NCBI RefSeq assembly: GCF_000012845.1
Contig: NC_009615.1
Span: 3,252,501 to 3,316,500 of the forward strand
Source of the DNA: Parabacteroides distasonis ATCC 8503
GTDB taxonomy: Bacteria; Bacteroidota; Bacteroidia; Bacteroidales; Tannerellaceae
Length of the DNA stretch: 64,000 bases
Reading direction: 5' to 3'
Shown in pieces: positions 1 through 11,274 of the stretch. Position 1 is the stretch's first letter, and the number at the start of each line of letters is the position of its first letter. The translations under genes and the position numbers were made by a program. The notes under the pieces are model-generated. The model did not search any database. It saw only the letters and a program-made list of their open reading frames with translations, and was not told the DNA's origin.

Positions 1-683
<683 letters not shown>

Positions 684-789
684 TCACCTCGTACTTTACG
701 TACGGGTTGATATATCTTAAGCTCGCTCTACTTGTTTCTTCTTTTTGATGTCCAATATGTCAAAGATCCTTTTTCCCTTGCGGGATGTG

Positions 790-863
790 TGGAGAATAAC
801 GGATTCGAACCGTTGACCCTCTGCGTGCAAGGCAGATGCTCTAGCCAGCTGAGCTAATCCCCC
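790..863 (-). tRNA. tRNA-Ala (anticodon TGC)
   Basis: On the reverse strand a 74-nt cloverleaf begins GGGGGAT, with a D arm GCTC/GAGC, an anticodon loop containing TGC, a T arm with GGTTCGAATCC, and a 3' acceptor strand ATTCTCC followed by an A discriminator. CCA is not encoded. It sits in the 16S-23S spacer, the usual place for tRNA-Ala in bacterial rRNA operons. Confidence 0.95.
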
Positions 864-874
864 CTCATTCGGAG

Positions 875-948
875 TAGTCCCAGGCAGAGTTGAACTGCCG
901 ACCTCTACATTATCAGTGTAGCGCTCTAACCAACTGAGCTATAGGACT
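875..948 (-). tRNA. tRNA-Ile (anticodon GAT)
   Basis: A 74-nt cloverleaf on the reverse strand with acceptor AGTCCTA/TGGGACT, anticodon GAT in the loop CTGATAA, T arm GGCAG-TTCAACT-CTGCC and an A discriminator. CCA is not encoded. It lies 11 nt upstream of tRNA-Ala in the same spacer, giving the standard Ile-Ala pair. Confidence 0.95.
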
Positions 949-1096
949 GTCAACTTTGCCAAGACTTACGTCCCAGCGTCATCTTTTTCTCTCCGACCGG
1001 CCTTCCGGTCATTGATCTATATAATAAACATAATCTCAACAGCAGCACAAGGGATCAATACCTCGTATGACCTCGGTACGGAATCCTGAAGCTCCA

Positions 1097-2624
<1,528 letters not shown>

Positions 2625-2795
2625 TTAAATTGTTTCTTAATATCCTCGCTCCGGAATCCGTTTATCGTAGTCCAAAGTCATACTTCTTTTGACGGTATCG
2701 ATCCGGAAAATTTCTTTTCCTAATACTTGTACTACTTGTTGAATTATGTAAATCTCTCAAAGAACCCTCTCGCTATCGTTTCTCGATTGCGGCTG

Positions 2796-2826
2796 CAAAG
2801 GTAAGGACTTTTTCTTAACCTCCAAA
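2796..2826 (-). promoter_or_regulatory. rRNA operon promoter, proximal
   Basis: On the reverse strand: TTTG (2823-2826), a 19-nt spacer, then TACCTTTG (2796-2803). This matches the Bacteroidetes sigma-ABfr consensus TTTG-N19-21-TAnnTTTG exactly. It lies about 170 bp upstream of the 16S 5' end. Confidence 0.85.
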
Positions 2827-2978
2827 TTTTTCGGTGAAAAATTTTCAAGTTTTTTTTCTCAAGCCAATCTCCGGGCGGTTGGAAATTATCGCTTGGCCCA
2901 GCCAACCTCATCCCCTACCCAAGGATACCTCCACGTTTCCATCATTTCTGAAGCGCCGTTCTCTCTCGAATGCGGGTG

Positions 2979-3010
2979 CAAAAGTAATGCTATAAAACAT
3001 ACGGTCCAAA
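2979..3010 (-). promoter_or_regulatory. rRNA operon promoter, distal
   Basis: On the reverse strand: TTTG (3007-3010), a 20-nt spacer, TACTTTTG (2979-2986). It is a second full consensus match 184 bp upstream of the proximal promoter, so the operon has tandem promoters. Confidence 0.8.
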
Positions 3011-3114
3011 TTTATCGGGCATTATTTTTCAAGTTTTTTACGGCAACGGATATCGGGTACATTATAATATAGCACACGCAAAAATACCGACTACTCACGT
3101 AAACGATATAGCCG

Positions 3115-3220
3115 GTACCCTTGCCATCATAGCGGCAATACTGTGCCACTACGATGGCACGGCCCTGCCACACGGATGGCACAGCGTTGCCACTGTGATG
3201 GCACGACCGTGCCAAAGGCG
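3115..3220. repeat. 22-bp-period hairpin array 1
   Basis: The word TGCCA recurs at 3122, 3144, 3166, 3188 and 3210, exactly 22 bp apart. In the full units it is followed, after a short loop, by its near-complement (GGCA or TGGCA), so each unit can fold into a small hairpin. Loops differ between units. It lies in the 0.4-kb gap between the rRNA promoters and the fucosidase gene. Short open frames across it, both strands, look spurious. Function unknown. Confidence 0.85.
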
Positions 3221-3364
3221 ATAAATAAACTGGCACTGCAAACAATTGATAAACAAATATATGCTAGCATGAAAATTTCCCCAGAGGAGACATCTAAAAG
3301 ACAGGAGACTTTATCTTTTATCTAGATATCTAAAGACAGAATAAAAATCTGCCGTTTTTTTTCA

Positions 3365-3372
3365 TATATTTG
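3365..3372 (+). promoter_or_regulatory. -7 box upstream of the fucosidase gene
   Basis: TATATTTG matches the Bacteroidetes -7 box TAnnTTTG and lies 27 bp before the start codon at 3399. No good TTTG -33 box is found 19-21 bp upstream, so the promoter is probably weak or activator-dependent. Confidence 0.45.
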
Positions 3373-3398
3373 AGGTCTCATCTAAATATAAACAAATA

Positions 3399-5459
3399 AT
3401 GAAGCACTTGAGTTCCTCTATTTTATTGGGGCTTGGCTTGTTTTCCTTCTTCTCCTGTAAAGAAGCGACAGCGCCCGCCCCTATCCTGCCCGTTCCCACG
3501 CCGGCACAAGTTGAATGGCATAAGATGGAAACATATGCCTTTGTCCATTTCGGATTAAATACGTTCAATGATCTGGAATGGGGTTACGGAAACACTCCCG
3601 CCTCCACATTCAATCCAACGGATCTGGATTGCGATCAATGGGCGCAAACAATCAAAGCCGCCGGATTGAAAGGCGTAATCTTAACTACCAAGCATCATGA
3701 CGGTTTCTGTCTATGGCCTACCGCCACAACCGAATATAGCGTAAAGAATTCTCCTTGGAAAGATGGCAAAGGGGATATGGTAAAAGAACTATCCGACGCT
3801 TGTAAGAAACACGGGCTGAAATTCGGTGTCTATCTCTCCCCTTGGGACAGAAACAGTGAGAATTACGGACAACCGGGATATGTAGAGAAATTCCATGCCC
3901 AATTACATGAATTAGTCTCCAACTATGGCCCGTTGTTCGAATACTGGTTTGATGGGGCAAACGGTGGCAATGGCTGGTATGGCGGCACGAATGAAACCCG
4001 TGCTATAGACGCCAAGACCTATTATCAATATGAGCGGGCATGCGACACGATCAAGGCGCACCACCCGGACATCATGGTTTTCGGAGGGACAGTACCCGAT
4101 ATCCGCTGGATCGGTAACGAGGAAGGTTGGGCCGGTGATACCCAATGGAGCATCTTCGCCCCGGAACCCTCCATGCCTACTTTCCAACAGAGTGTATGGG
4201 GAGATGAGAACGGACCGATGTGGCTAGGTGGAGAATGCGATGTATCTATCCGTCCGGGATGGTTCTATCACTCCCGGGAAGATCACCAAGTCAAGTCGCT
4301 GGCAAAATTAGTCGATCTTTATTACCGAAGCGTCGGGCATAACGCCAATTTCCTATTGAACTTCCCCGTAGCGTTGAACGGAAAAATAAGTCCGGTAGAC
4401 TCCGCCCGTGCCGTACAATGGTATCAAACCATCCAAAATGACTTTAAGGAGAATCTTTTGAAAGGATGTTACGTACAAGCGAGCAATAAAAGAGGACGTA
4501 ATTTTAGTCCCAATAAGGCAGTAGATGGGGATTGGGATACCTATTGGGCTACGGACGATGGCGTAACCAGTGGTTCATTGACTTTCACGTTAACCCATCC
4601 TACCGATGTAAACCGCTTGGTCATACAAGAATATATCCCATTAGGACAACGAGTACGCTCGTTCAATATCGAACTCGAGCAAGAGGGTAAATGGATTCCG
4701 GCACAGACCGTGGATTCTACGACAACTGTCGGCTATAAACGAATTGTCCGTTTCCAGACCGAGAAAGCGGAGAAGATACGCATCAACTTCACGGATGCCC
4801 GCGGACCGCTTTGTATCAATAACGTGGAGGCATACCTTGCCCCCGCCTTGGTGACCGAGCCAACGATTGCCCGTAATATCAATGACGAGGTAACCATACA
4901 GGCCGGGGATAAAGGCTCCGAGGTTCATTATACCACCGACGGCTCAGATCCGACCAAGGACTCACCGCTTTATCAGGCGCCATTCGCTTTCGCTCAAAAA
5001 GGAACTGTCAAGGCGATTGCCTATGATCCGACTTTCGATACAGTCAGTCCGGTTTCCGCGCAAACGTTCGATATTCCAGCTTGTGATTACACGATCGTAT
5101 CACCGAAAGATGAGAAAACCAGCCTGATCCTAGACGGAAACGGCTACACGACCTACTATTTGCCACAAGGGAAACAAGAGTTAGTCGTACAATTAGCGAA
5201 AGAAATGCCTATATCCGGATTCCGCTACACCCCGAACCAAGGACGTGACGCAAGCGGTCATATCTCCAACTATCAATTATATATTAATGGAAAGAAGGTG
5301 GCCGAAGGCGAATTCTCCAATATCAAGGCTAACCCGATCGAGCAAGTCGTACATTTCCCAATAACGAAAGGTAACCAAATCCGTTTGGTCGCAACCCGTA
5401 TCGTAGATAATAAAAAGCAAGCGGGTATCGGTGAATTCTCGGTAATTACGGAAAAATAA
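3399..5459 (+). CDS. Alpha-L-fucosidase (GH29) lipoprotein
   Basis: A 686-residue exported glycosidase expected to remove L-fucose from host or dietary glycans. A lipoprotein signal ends at Cys20 (LFSFFSC), suggesting outer-membrane anchoring. The GH29 catalytic domain fills about residues 35-345 and shows HFGLNTF (50-56), HHDGF (99-103) and WFDGA (183-187); Asp185 is the expected nucleophile. It is followed by an F5/8 type C (discoidin-like) module at about 355-485, a chitobiase-type beta-sandwich at about 490-545 ([11 protein letters not shown]), and another galactose-binding-like region to the end. This architecture fits the GH29 branch that cuts alpha-1,3/1,4 linkages; that subfamily call is inference. 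It stands alone on the plus strand and ends at a strong terminator. Confidence 0.92.
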   Translation: MKHLSSSILLGLGLFSFFSCKEATAPAPILPVPTPAQVEWHKMETYAFVHFGLNTFNDLEWGYGNTPASTFNPTDLDCDQWAQTIKAAGLKGVILTTKHHDGFCLWPTATTEYSVKNSPWKDGKGDMVKELSDACKKHGLKFGVYLSPWDRNSENYGQPGYVEKFHAQLHELVSNYGPLFEYWFDGANGGNGWYGGTNETRAIDAKTYYQYERACDTIKAHHPDIMVFGGTVPDIRWIGNEEGWAGDTQWSIFAPEPSMPTFQQSVWGDENGPMWLGGECDVSIRPGWFYHSREDHQVKSLAKLVDLYYRSVGHNANFLLNFPVALNGKISPVDSARAVQWYQTIQNDFKENLLKGCYVQASNKRGRNFSPNKAVDGDWDTYWATDDGVTSGSLTFTLTHPTDVNRLVIQEYIPLGQRVRSFNIELEQEGKWIPAQTVDSTTTVGYKRIVRFQTEKAEKIRINFTDARGPLCINNVEAYLAPALVTEPTIARNINDEVTIQAGDKGSEVHYTTDGSDPTKDSPLYQAPFAFAQKGTVKAIAYDPTFDTVSPVSAQTFDIPACDYTIVSPKDEKTSLILDGNGYTTYYLPQGKQELVVQLAKEMPISGFRYTPNQGRDASGHISNYQLYINGKKVAEGEFSNIKANPIEQVVHFPITKGNQIRLVATRIVDNKKQAGIGEFSVITEK

Positions 5460-5479
5460 AGAATATCTAATAAAAGCAG

Positions 5480-5527
5480 AAGGGACCGCCTCGAAAACCT
5501 AATTTCCCGAGGCGGTCCCTTTTTATT
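5480..5527. terminator. Terminator between fucosidase and hybrid kinase
   Basis: A perfect 12-bp stem GGGACCGCCTCG (5482-5493) / CGAGGCGGTCCC (5508-5519) followed by a T run. It serves the plus-strand fucosidase and, read backwards, the converging kinase gene. A degenerate copy lies at 8528-8580. Confidence 0.9.
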
Positions 5528-5545
5528 TATTCATCGATCCTTTAT

Positions 5546-8374
5546 TTATCCTTGAAGGTATCGGTTCATTTGTTTATACACGGCACGTATATCCAACGGC
5601 TTAGATATATGAGCATTCATACCGGCTTCCCTACTTTTCTGCACATCCTCAGCGAATGCGTTGGCTGTCATAGCGAAGATAGGAACCTTTTGAGCATCAG
5701 AACGCCCTAATGCCCGGATACATCGGGTAGCCTCATAGCCATCCATATGAGGCATCTGCACATCCATCAATATCAAATCATAATATCCTTCGGCAGATTC
5801 CTTAAACATCTCTACGGCCTGTACCCCGTCCTCAGCGCTCTCCACCGACGCACCGGTAACTCCGATCAATTCCTCCGCTATCTCCCGGTTAAGCTCATTG
5901 TCCTCAACCAATAAGATCCGTTTACCTTTGAAGTCATAATCAACAGCATAACAATCCTTCGCAAGGTCATTCCTCCCATTAATATCGGAAAAACGAGTGG
6001 GTTTACCCGATTCCTTTATTTTGCCGAAAGGCAGATCAACGGTGAATGTACTGCCACTCCCCTGCACGCTCGTCACATGTATGCCACCACCCATCAACCC
6101 TGTGAAACGCTTAACGATAGAAAGCCCTAATCCTGTACCTCCATATTTATAAGTAACATCCACATTTTCCTGTTCGAACGATTCGAAGATTTTATCATAG
6201 TTCTCCTCGGCTATACCACATCCCGTATCGATTACCTCGAAACGAAGGTAAACATTCTCTTGATCCTCACCTGTTTTAGATACCCGAAGTTTAATCATTC
6301 CCTTGGCCGGCGTAAATTTCAGCGCATTCGATAACAGGTTGGAGAGAACTTGATTCAAGCGCAAGGAGTCTCCTATAATCTGTACTTCCAGATCACTAGC
6401 CAATATCGTCTCATAGCTGATCCCTTTACTCTTGGCCTGCTCGCCATACAGATTTTCAAAGTCCTGCAAGAATGCCCGGAAATTAAAGCTCTCATGTCGA
6501 AGTTCCACTTTTCCGCTTTCTATCTTCGACATATCCAGCACGTCGTTAATGAGAGCGAGAAGATGCTTGGAAGACATGATTACTTTCTCAAGACAGTCCT
6601 TTATCTTATCGGTATTATCTATGTTTTGCATGGCGATAGTACTCATACCTACAATTCCGTTCATCGGCGTACGGATCTCATGACTCATCCGGGAAAGAAA
6701 CTCGCTCTTCGCCAAGTTAGCCGCCTCAGCCCGTTTCAGGTTGCCCTGTATCACGGTCGCTTTCATCCGGGCCCCTATAGCCAGCAGTAATGCCGTAAAT
6801 AGCACCGACAGGACAAACATCACGATAAACATGAATTGTAAGGGATTCGCATATATAAAGTCCGTAAGAGAAAATTCACTCACGCCGATAGATTCCAGAT
6901 TCCGATTGCGTATAACAGTCCTCTCGGACTCAGAAAGATTATTGATCGCCTTGTTGAGTATGGTAAGCAAATCCGGATCGACCGGGATAGGCAATGCGAA
7001 ACTTATCGTACTCTGATCATTGACCAACGTTACGGGAGCAAGATTCGTAAAATGATAGCGCAAGATATCCTGTTCCATCCTAGAGGACAAACCATAAATA
7101 AAATCAGCCTCACCATTATTGACAGCAAATAACGCCTCCTTAATACTCGGATAGAACCGTATCTTCTCCACCGATATACCACTCGGCAATCGTTGATTTT
7201 CCACTAAGGCTCCAACCAGACCCGGTGCGGGATAACTACATGCTTTATTGCGCACTATGATATTGTTAGCACTCACATAAGAGGCTGAAAGCGCAAGTCC
7301 TAGCTGGGCCGCATCGTTCTCATCTCCCAAGAAAAAACCTAAGATATCGGCATCCCCTTGCTGTATCAAACGGATCGCATCAGCATAATTTTTCGCATAT
7401 ACATACGAGAATCGTAGCCCTGTGAAACTTTTAATCTCATCCAGTACATCCGCCATGATACCCGTATGGTTCTTCAGCGGCGTTTCTTTACAATACAAAG
7501 GATACCAATTCTCAGGTACGGCTACCGTGATCGTTTTCCTCTCATTGACATACTCCAGATCCCGGTCGCTCAGTTGGATGTTTACGAGCCGGTCTGGGAA
7601 ATTAACGGCATAACGTTCCGCCGCAAAATTAGGATTGGCATCCAATATCCGTTCCAAAGCCATATTCAAACCATCCAAGACTTCTTTATTACCCGGATTG
7701 GTCACGATATAATAAGGCTGAGAGTCATATGCCACGACTACACGGACAGAATCGCTAATATGGGCAACATTATTTAGTAACAAATCGATCTCACCTTTAG
7801 CCATATAGGGATATAACCCGATTTTCCCCACCATATCTTCCTGTTTGTAATATCGGATATTACAATACAATCCGTTGATAGCCATAAACTCTCTGAGACG
7901 GCGAATGTTTTCCCTTGCATTCTCATACACACCGATGGTTTTACCATTCATACTCTCCAAATCATAACTATGGATAGAGCGATCATCAGATCGGGCAAGT
8001 AATAATGAACGGCTATATCCCATATTATAGTTCGGATAAGCATAATATTTCTCTAAAGCGGGTATATAATAGTTTCCACCCATCAACTCGTACTTACCCT
8101 CAACAAATTCATTCAACATAGCCGGTCCCTTCGTATCTATGTACTCGTATTCCCAACCGGTATATTTGGCGATCTCATTGAGATAGTCTACGAGCATACC
8201 ATGATGAGTACCATCTTCGGCCGTCCAACTCATGCCATCTACCTGCGGAAAGGCAACCCTAAGTACACGTTTTTCACTTGTCCGCGCTAACACAGACAAA
8301 TTAAACGCTAGCATTATAAATACTAACAAACCTATAGCTATACCATGACTCACATATCTCTGAAGTAAGTTCAT
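5546..8374 (-). CDS. BvgS-like hybrid sensor kinase/response regulator
   Basis: A 942-residue inner-membrane sensor. After an N-terminal signal/membrane segment (about 12-31) come two periplasmic solute-binding (SBP_bac_3 type) domains, about 35-270 and 285-495. A membrane helix follows (about 508-535), then a HisKA domain with phospho-acceptor His565 in FLSRMSHEIRTPMNG, a HATPase domain with DTGCGIAEEN and GGTGLGLSIV, and a C-terminal receiver with Asp871 in LILMDVQMPHMDG. There is no DNA-binding output or HPt domain, so phosphate must pass to a partner not seen nearby. Tandem SBP domains are the BvgS/EvgS design; the ligand is probably a small metabolite. Candidate -7 box TATATTTG on the reverse strand at 8462-8469. 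Confidence 0.93.
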   Translation of the reverse strand: MNLLQRYVSHGIAIGLLVFIMLAFNLSVLARTSEKRVLRVAFPQVDGMSWTAEDGTHHGMLVDYLNEIAKYTGWEYEYIDTKGPAMLNEFVEGKYELMGGNYYIPALEKYYAYPNYNMGYSRSLLLARSDDRSIHSYDLESMNGKTIGVYENARENIRRLREFMAINGLYCNIRYYKQEDMVGKIGLYPYMAKGEIDLLLNNVAHISDSVRVVVAYDSQPYYIVTNPGNKEVLDGLNMALERILDANPNFAAERYAVNFPDRLVNIQLSDRDLEYVNERKTITVAVPENWYPLYCKETPLKNHTGIMADVLDEIKSFTGLRFSYVYAKNYADAIRLIQQGDADILGFFLGDENDAAQLGLALSASYVSANNIIVRNKACSYPAPGLVGALVENQRLPSGISVEKIRFYPSIKEALFAVNNGEADFIYGLSSRMEQDILRYHFTNLAPVTLVNDQSTISFALPIPVDPDLLTILNKAINNLSESERTVIRNRNLESIGVSEFSLTDFIYANPLQFMFIVMFVLSVLFTALLLAIGARMKATVIQGNLKRAEAANLAKSEFLSRMSHEIRTPMNGIVGMSTIAMQNIDNTDKIKDCLEKVIMSSKHLLALINDVLDMSKIESGKVELRHESFNFRAFLQDFENLYGEQAKSKGISYETILASDLEVQIIGDSLRLNQVLSNLLSNALKFTPAKGMIKLRVSKTGEDQENVYLRFEVIDTGCGIAEENYDKIFESFEQENVDVTYKYGGTGLGLSIVKRFTGLMGGGIHVTSVQGSGSTFTVDLPFGKIKESGKPTRFSDINGRNDLAKDCYAVDYDFKGKRILLVEDNELNREIAEELIGVTGASVESAEDGVQAVEMFKESAEGYYDLILMDVQMPHMDGYEATRCIRALGRSDAQKVPIFAMTANAFAEDVQKSREAGMNAHISKPLDIRAVYKQMNRYLQG

Positions 8375-8527
8375 TATAATGTATATCTTTTATTACCGGC
8401 TTTTCCGATGATAACAACCCCTATAACCCTCCGCAAAACAACTGTTTATTTTGGATGTACGCAAATATACTACTTTTTATATCACAGCGGATTATAAAAT
8501 AATTGATTTTTAAGAGAAGATACTATA

Positions 8528-8580
8528 AAAACAGAAGGGACCGCCTCGAAGGTAAAACACCTCGAAGCAGTCCCTTTCCT
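8528..8580 (-). terminator. PUL operon terminator (near-copy of 5480-5527)
   Basis: Reading leftwards, the stem GGGACTGCTTCGA / TCGAGGCGGTCCC pairs with two wobble positions and is followed by TTCTGTTTTT. It closes the leftward PUL operon. Its plus-strand words AGAAGGGACCGCCTCGAA and GTCCCTTT match the terminator at 5480-5527 almost exactly. Confidence 0.8.
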
Positions 8581-8596
8581 AAATCCCAACAAACTT

Positions 8597-9571
8597 TTAT
8601 CCCATCGAACTATTGATTACCTGTGTGGTTTTCTCAAAACTCTTCTTTAAGACCTCCTTTACATCCATGGTTTCCCAATATCCCTTATTAAAAAGCTCTA
8701 CGGATAACCCACCCCGGAAACCGGAGTCGTATAGCAAAGGAAGTACCTTATTAAACGGGCAAATACCATCTCCCGGAAACACCCGATCCGAATCTCTCAA
8801 CTCCGTACGAGGAGGCAACTCCGGATAATCGTTGATATGAAAAACCGGAAGGATCTTCCCATTTATCAAGCGTAAACTATCAAAACTATTTCCTCCTCTG
8901 TACAAATGGTAGAAATCCAATAAGACAGAAGCCCGCGAATGTCCGGAGGCGATCGCTATCGCCATGGTATCCGATAATTGATTCAGAATCCCGGCTCCCC
9001 ATAGTTCCAATATCGGAGTGACACCCATCTCATCCCCTAAATCCAGTATCGCCCGATAGCGTTCGGAATACTCCGGCAACCGTGTACGATCCAGTTGAGT
9101 AACTCCTTGAGCAGGAGCGGCGATAAATTTACCGCCCAATCCCGCTACCATCTCCATATCATGCCGCATTTGGTTTAGCCCTTCCTTCCGTTTCGAAAGA
9201 TCATCGGCAAACCACGAGGCAAAACCGATCATATTCTCCAATAAAAGTCCGGAGCCTTCCAGCTGACGCCTGAGTGTCTCATAAGTTCCCCCTTGCTTTA
9301 CGAACGCATCCACATCACGGGTCCATAACTCAATTCCCTCAAAACCAGCCTCGGCACATAAATCAATCTGTTTTTGAACAGGAAGTTTATAACCCGCTAT
9401 CGTAGAGACATTGAGACAGACACGGAAAGGACGTTTCGAAGAGGATGCTTCGGGTGATGGCTCCTCTTTTTTCTTCGGAGCGCAAGAAGCCAAGCCTGCG
9501 AACGTACTGCCCAAAACCGCCAAACCGGTAGTCCGAAGCATATTACGTCTTGAAATCTTTTTCTCAAGCAT
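8597..9571 (-). CDS. Sugar phosphate isomerase/epimerase-like TIM-barrel protein
   Basis: A 324-residue protein of the xylose isomerase-like/AP endonuclease 2 superfamily (PF01261 type). The N-terminus has a twin-arginine motif (SRRNMLRTTG), a hydrophobic stretch and a lipobox-like LASC, so it is likely exported folded and possibly lipidated. Expected metal-binding acidic and histidine residues are visible in ILELWGAG, LLDFYHLY, VFHINDYP and LSVELF. Such proteins isomerise, epimerise or, in the 3-keto-sugar route, eliminate sugars. It is the last gene of the PUL, 17 bp after the esterase gene, and next to DUF1080 and Gfo/Idh/MocA genes a role on a 3-keto intermediate is plausible. The exact reaction cannot be read from sequence. 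Confidence 0.85.
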   Translation of the reverse strand: MLEKKISRRNMLRTTGLAVLGSTFAGLASCAPKKKEEPSPEASSSKRPFRVCLNVSTIAGYKLPVQKQIDLCAEAGFEGIELWTRDVDAFVKQGGTYETLRRQLEGSGLLLENMIGFASWFADDLSKRKEGLNQMRHDMEMVAGLGGKFIAAPAQGVTQLDRTRLPEYSERYRAILDLGDEMGVTPILELWGAGILNQLSDTMAIAIASGHSRASVLLDFYHLYRGGNSFDSLRLINGKILPVFHINDYPELPPRTELRDSDRVFPGDGICPFNKVLPLLYDSGFRGGLSVELFNKGYWETMDVKEVLKKSFEKTTQVINSSMG

Positions 9572-9588
9572 AACACTCTCGTTTTAAA

Positions 9589-11268
9589 TTAAACCTCCAA
9601 AGATTTACGGGCCTCCCGATCCGGATCATTCCGAGCCTCACACGTATTATTCAAGATCATCACCTCTCCATTTTCTTCCGTGTATTTCGGCCAAGCGGGT
9701 AACTCTCCTCCGTTCGGATCTCCTGTCCGCATGAAATTCAACAAAGCGCCAGACATCTTATCTGACAACGCACGAGGTACCTTACCTCCACCCGTATGAG
9801 TAAACATCCGATCCGTATTTTTAAACCAGAAACAGATATCCGAGCAATGGAACGCACGCATACGGTTATTAAACAAGGGCGGACACCAGCCAAACCAAGC
9901 TACATACACAGGCTGGCCTTGCTTTAATTTTGCGTTAGCCGCCTCAACCACTCGTTGACGGGAAGACAAAATCATCGCCCAAAGCTCCATCGGAGTCTTA
10001 TCCGGGAAATTCTTGGCGAAAGCCTTCACGATCGATTCCGCTTTATCACCATATTGACTTCTCAGTTTCTCGATCACACCGTCTTGAGTGATTTTTTCCA
10101 AAGCCGCATCCGCCCTGTTCGGGTTCCATTCATGGAAAGTCGTACAGAATATCATCGGCACGACAGGAGACTCCAAATGGCTCTCACCGGAGTAGAATAC
10201 ACCGGCCGGAATATTCCGGTCATCAGCAACAGGACCAAAAGTCCGTCTCATGCTAATCCCTTGATCTTCCCAGCACTTTTTACAAGCCCTATCCGCTATA
10301 TCCAAATATTCCCGCCAAGGTATTCTTTGCAATTTATCCAGTTGGGAAGCGGTCAGCCCCGCTTCTCTCAAAATATATTCTCCCACCTTCCGGGTCATCA
10401 CCTGATCGGAAGCTCCTACCGTAGATCCACTTAAAGCCACGGCTCTATGGACCAAACCTTTTGCCGCCGGCATAGCGGCTACCGTACAGACCTTAGAACC
10501 TCCTCCGGATTGTCCCATAACCGTTACGTTCCCGGGATCTCCACCGAAATTGGCGATATTATCATGTACCCATCGCAAGGCGGCAATAATATCTAACATC
10601 CCCACGTTTCCGGAATCCTTATACGCTTCTCCACCAACACCAGATAAGTCAGAGAAGCCAATCGGCCCCAACCGATGATTAATGGAACAGAATACGATAT
10701 CTCCTTCCCGGCTTATATTCTCTCCATGATATCCATCCTGCTCGATCCCACTACCATTTGTAAAACCACCGCCATGCAGCCACACCAATACGGGACGTTT
10801 CTTACCATCCGCAATGCCCGGTGTCCATACATTTAAATATAAGCAATCCTCACTCACATCCCAGTAGTTCCAATGATCGGCAAAAGTTCCGTAATTATTG
10901 GGCCACCGGTTCTCCATACGTTGCGGCGCCGTATTCCCATAAAAAACCGCCGGTCTCACATCTGTCCACGGCTCTGGCTTTTGGGGAGGCATAAAGCGAT
11001 TTTTTCCCGACGTATCAGCCCCATAAGGAACTCCCAAGAACGTATATACATGATTCAGCAGATATCCCTGCACCTTCCCATACTCTGTCTGGGCGATGGC
11101 GATATCGTCACCGATAAATAGGAATTGATCGTCATCACTCACTTTCCCTCTTTTATCACGGGAATCCCCAGAAGGGGCACAAGAAGAAGTCGATATCAAA
11201 CTTCCCATACTCAACGAGGCTGTGCCCAATCCTAAGTTTCTTACGAATTGTCGTCTGTTTATTTTCAT
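9589..11268 (-). CDS. Carboxylesterase, type B family
   Basis: A 559-residue alpha/beta hydrolase that should cleave carboxylic esters. It has a twin-arginine signal (NRRQFVRNLG) with a downstream lipobox-like STSSC. The family marks are the oxyanion-hole HGGGF, the nucleophile elbow GQSGGG with Ser254 (most relatives have GESAGG), and catalytic His474 in AFHCSDICFWF. It lies only 6 bp after the upstream GH13 stop, so it is co-transcribed with the PUL and may remove acyl groups from the imported or surface glycan. Its base composition is visibly more GC-rich than the GH13 gene upstream, which suggests that the AT-rich block begins between them. Confidence 0.9.
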   Translation of the reverse strand: MKINRRQFVRNLGLGTASLSMGSLISTSSCAPSGDSRDKRGKVSDDDQFLFIGDDIAIAQTEYGKVQGYLLNHVYTFLGVPYGADTSGKNRFMPPQKPEPWTDVRPAVFYGNTAPQRMENRWPNNYGTFADHWNYWDVSEDCLYLNVWTPGIADGKKRPVLVWLHGGGFTNGSGIEQDGYHGENISREGDIVFCSINHRLGPIGFSDLSGVGGEAYKDSGNVGMLDIIAALRWVHDNIANFGGDPGNVTVMGQSGGGSKVCTVAAMPAAKGLVHRAVALSGSTVGASDQVMTRKVGEYILREAGLTASQLDKLQRIPWREYLDIADRACKKCWEDQGISMRRTFGPVADDRNIPAGVFYSGESHLESPVVPMIFCTTFHEWNPNRADAALEKITQDGVIEKLRSQYGDKAESIVKAFAKNFPDKTPMELWAMILSSRQRVVEAANAKLKQGQPVYVAWFGWCPPLFNNRMRAFHCSDICFWFKNTDRMFTHTGGGKVPRALSDKMSGALLNFMRTGDPNGGELPAWPKYTEENGEVMILNNTCEARNDPDREARKSLEV

Positions 11269-11274
11269 AATCTC

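Noticed and set aside
3115..3220. CRISPR-like periodic repeats
   Set aside because: There is no constant repeat of 24 bp or more alternating with unique spacers and no cas gene; the period is 22 bp with hairpin arms and short variable loops.
5546..8374. Member of the PUL (sensor for the glycan)
   Set aside because: It has its own promoter, converges on the fucosidase, lies beyond the PUL terminator, and the PUL already has its own HTCS.
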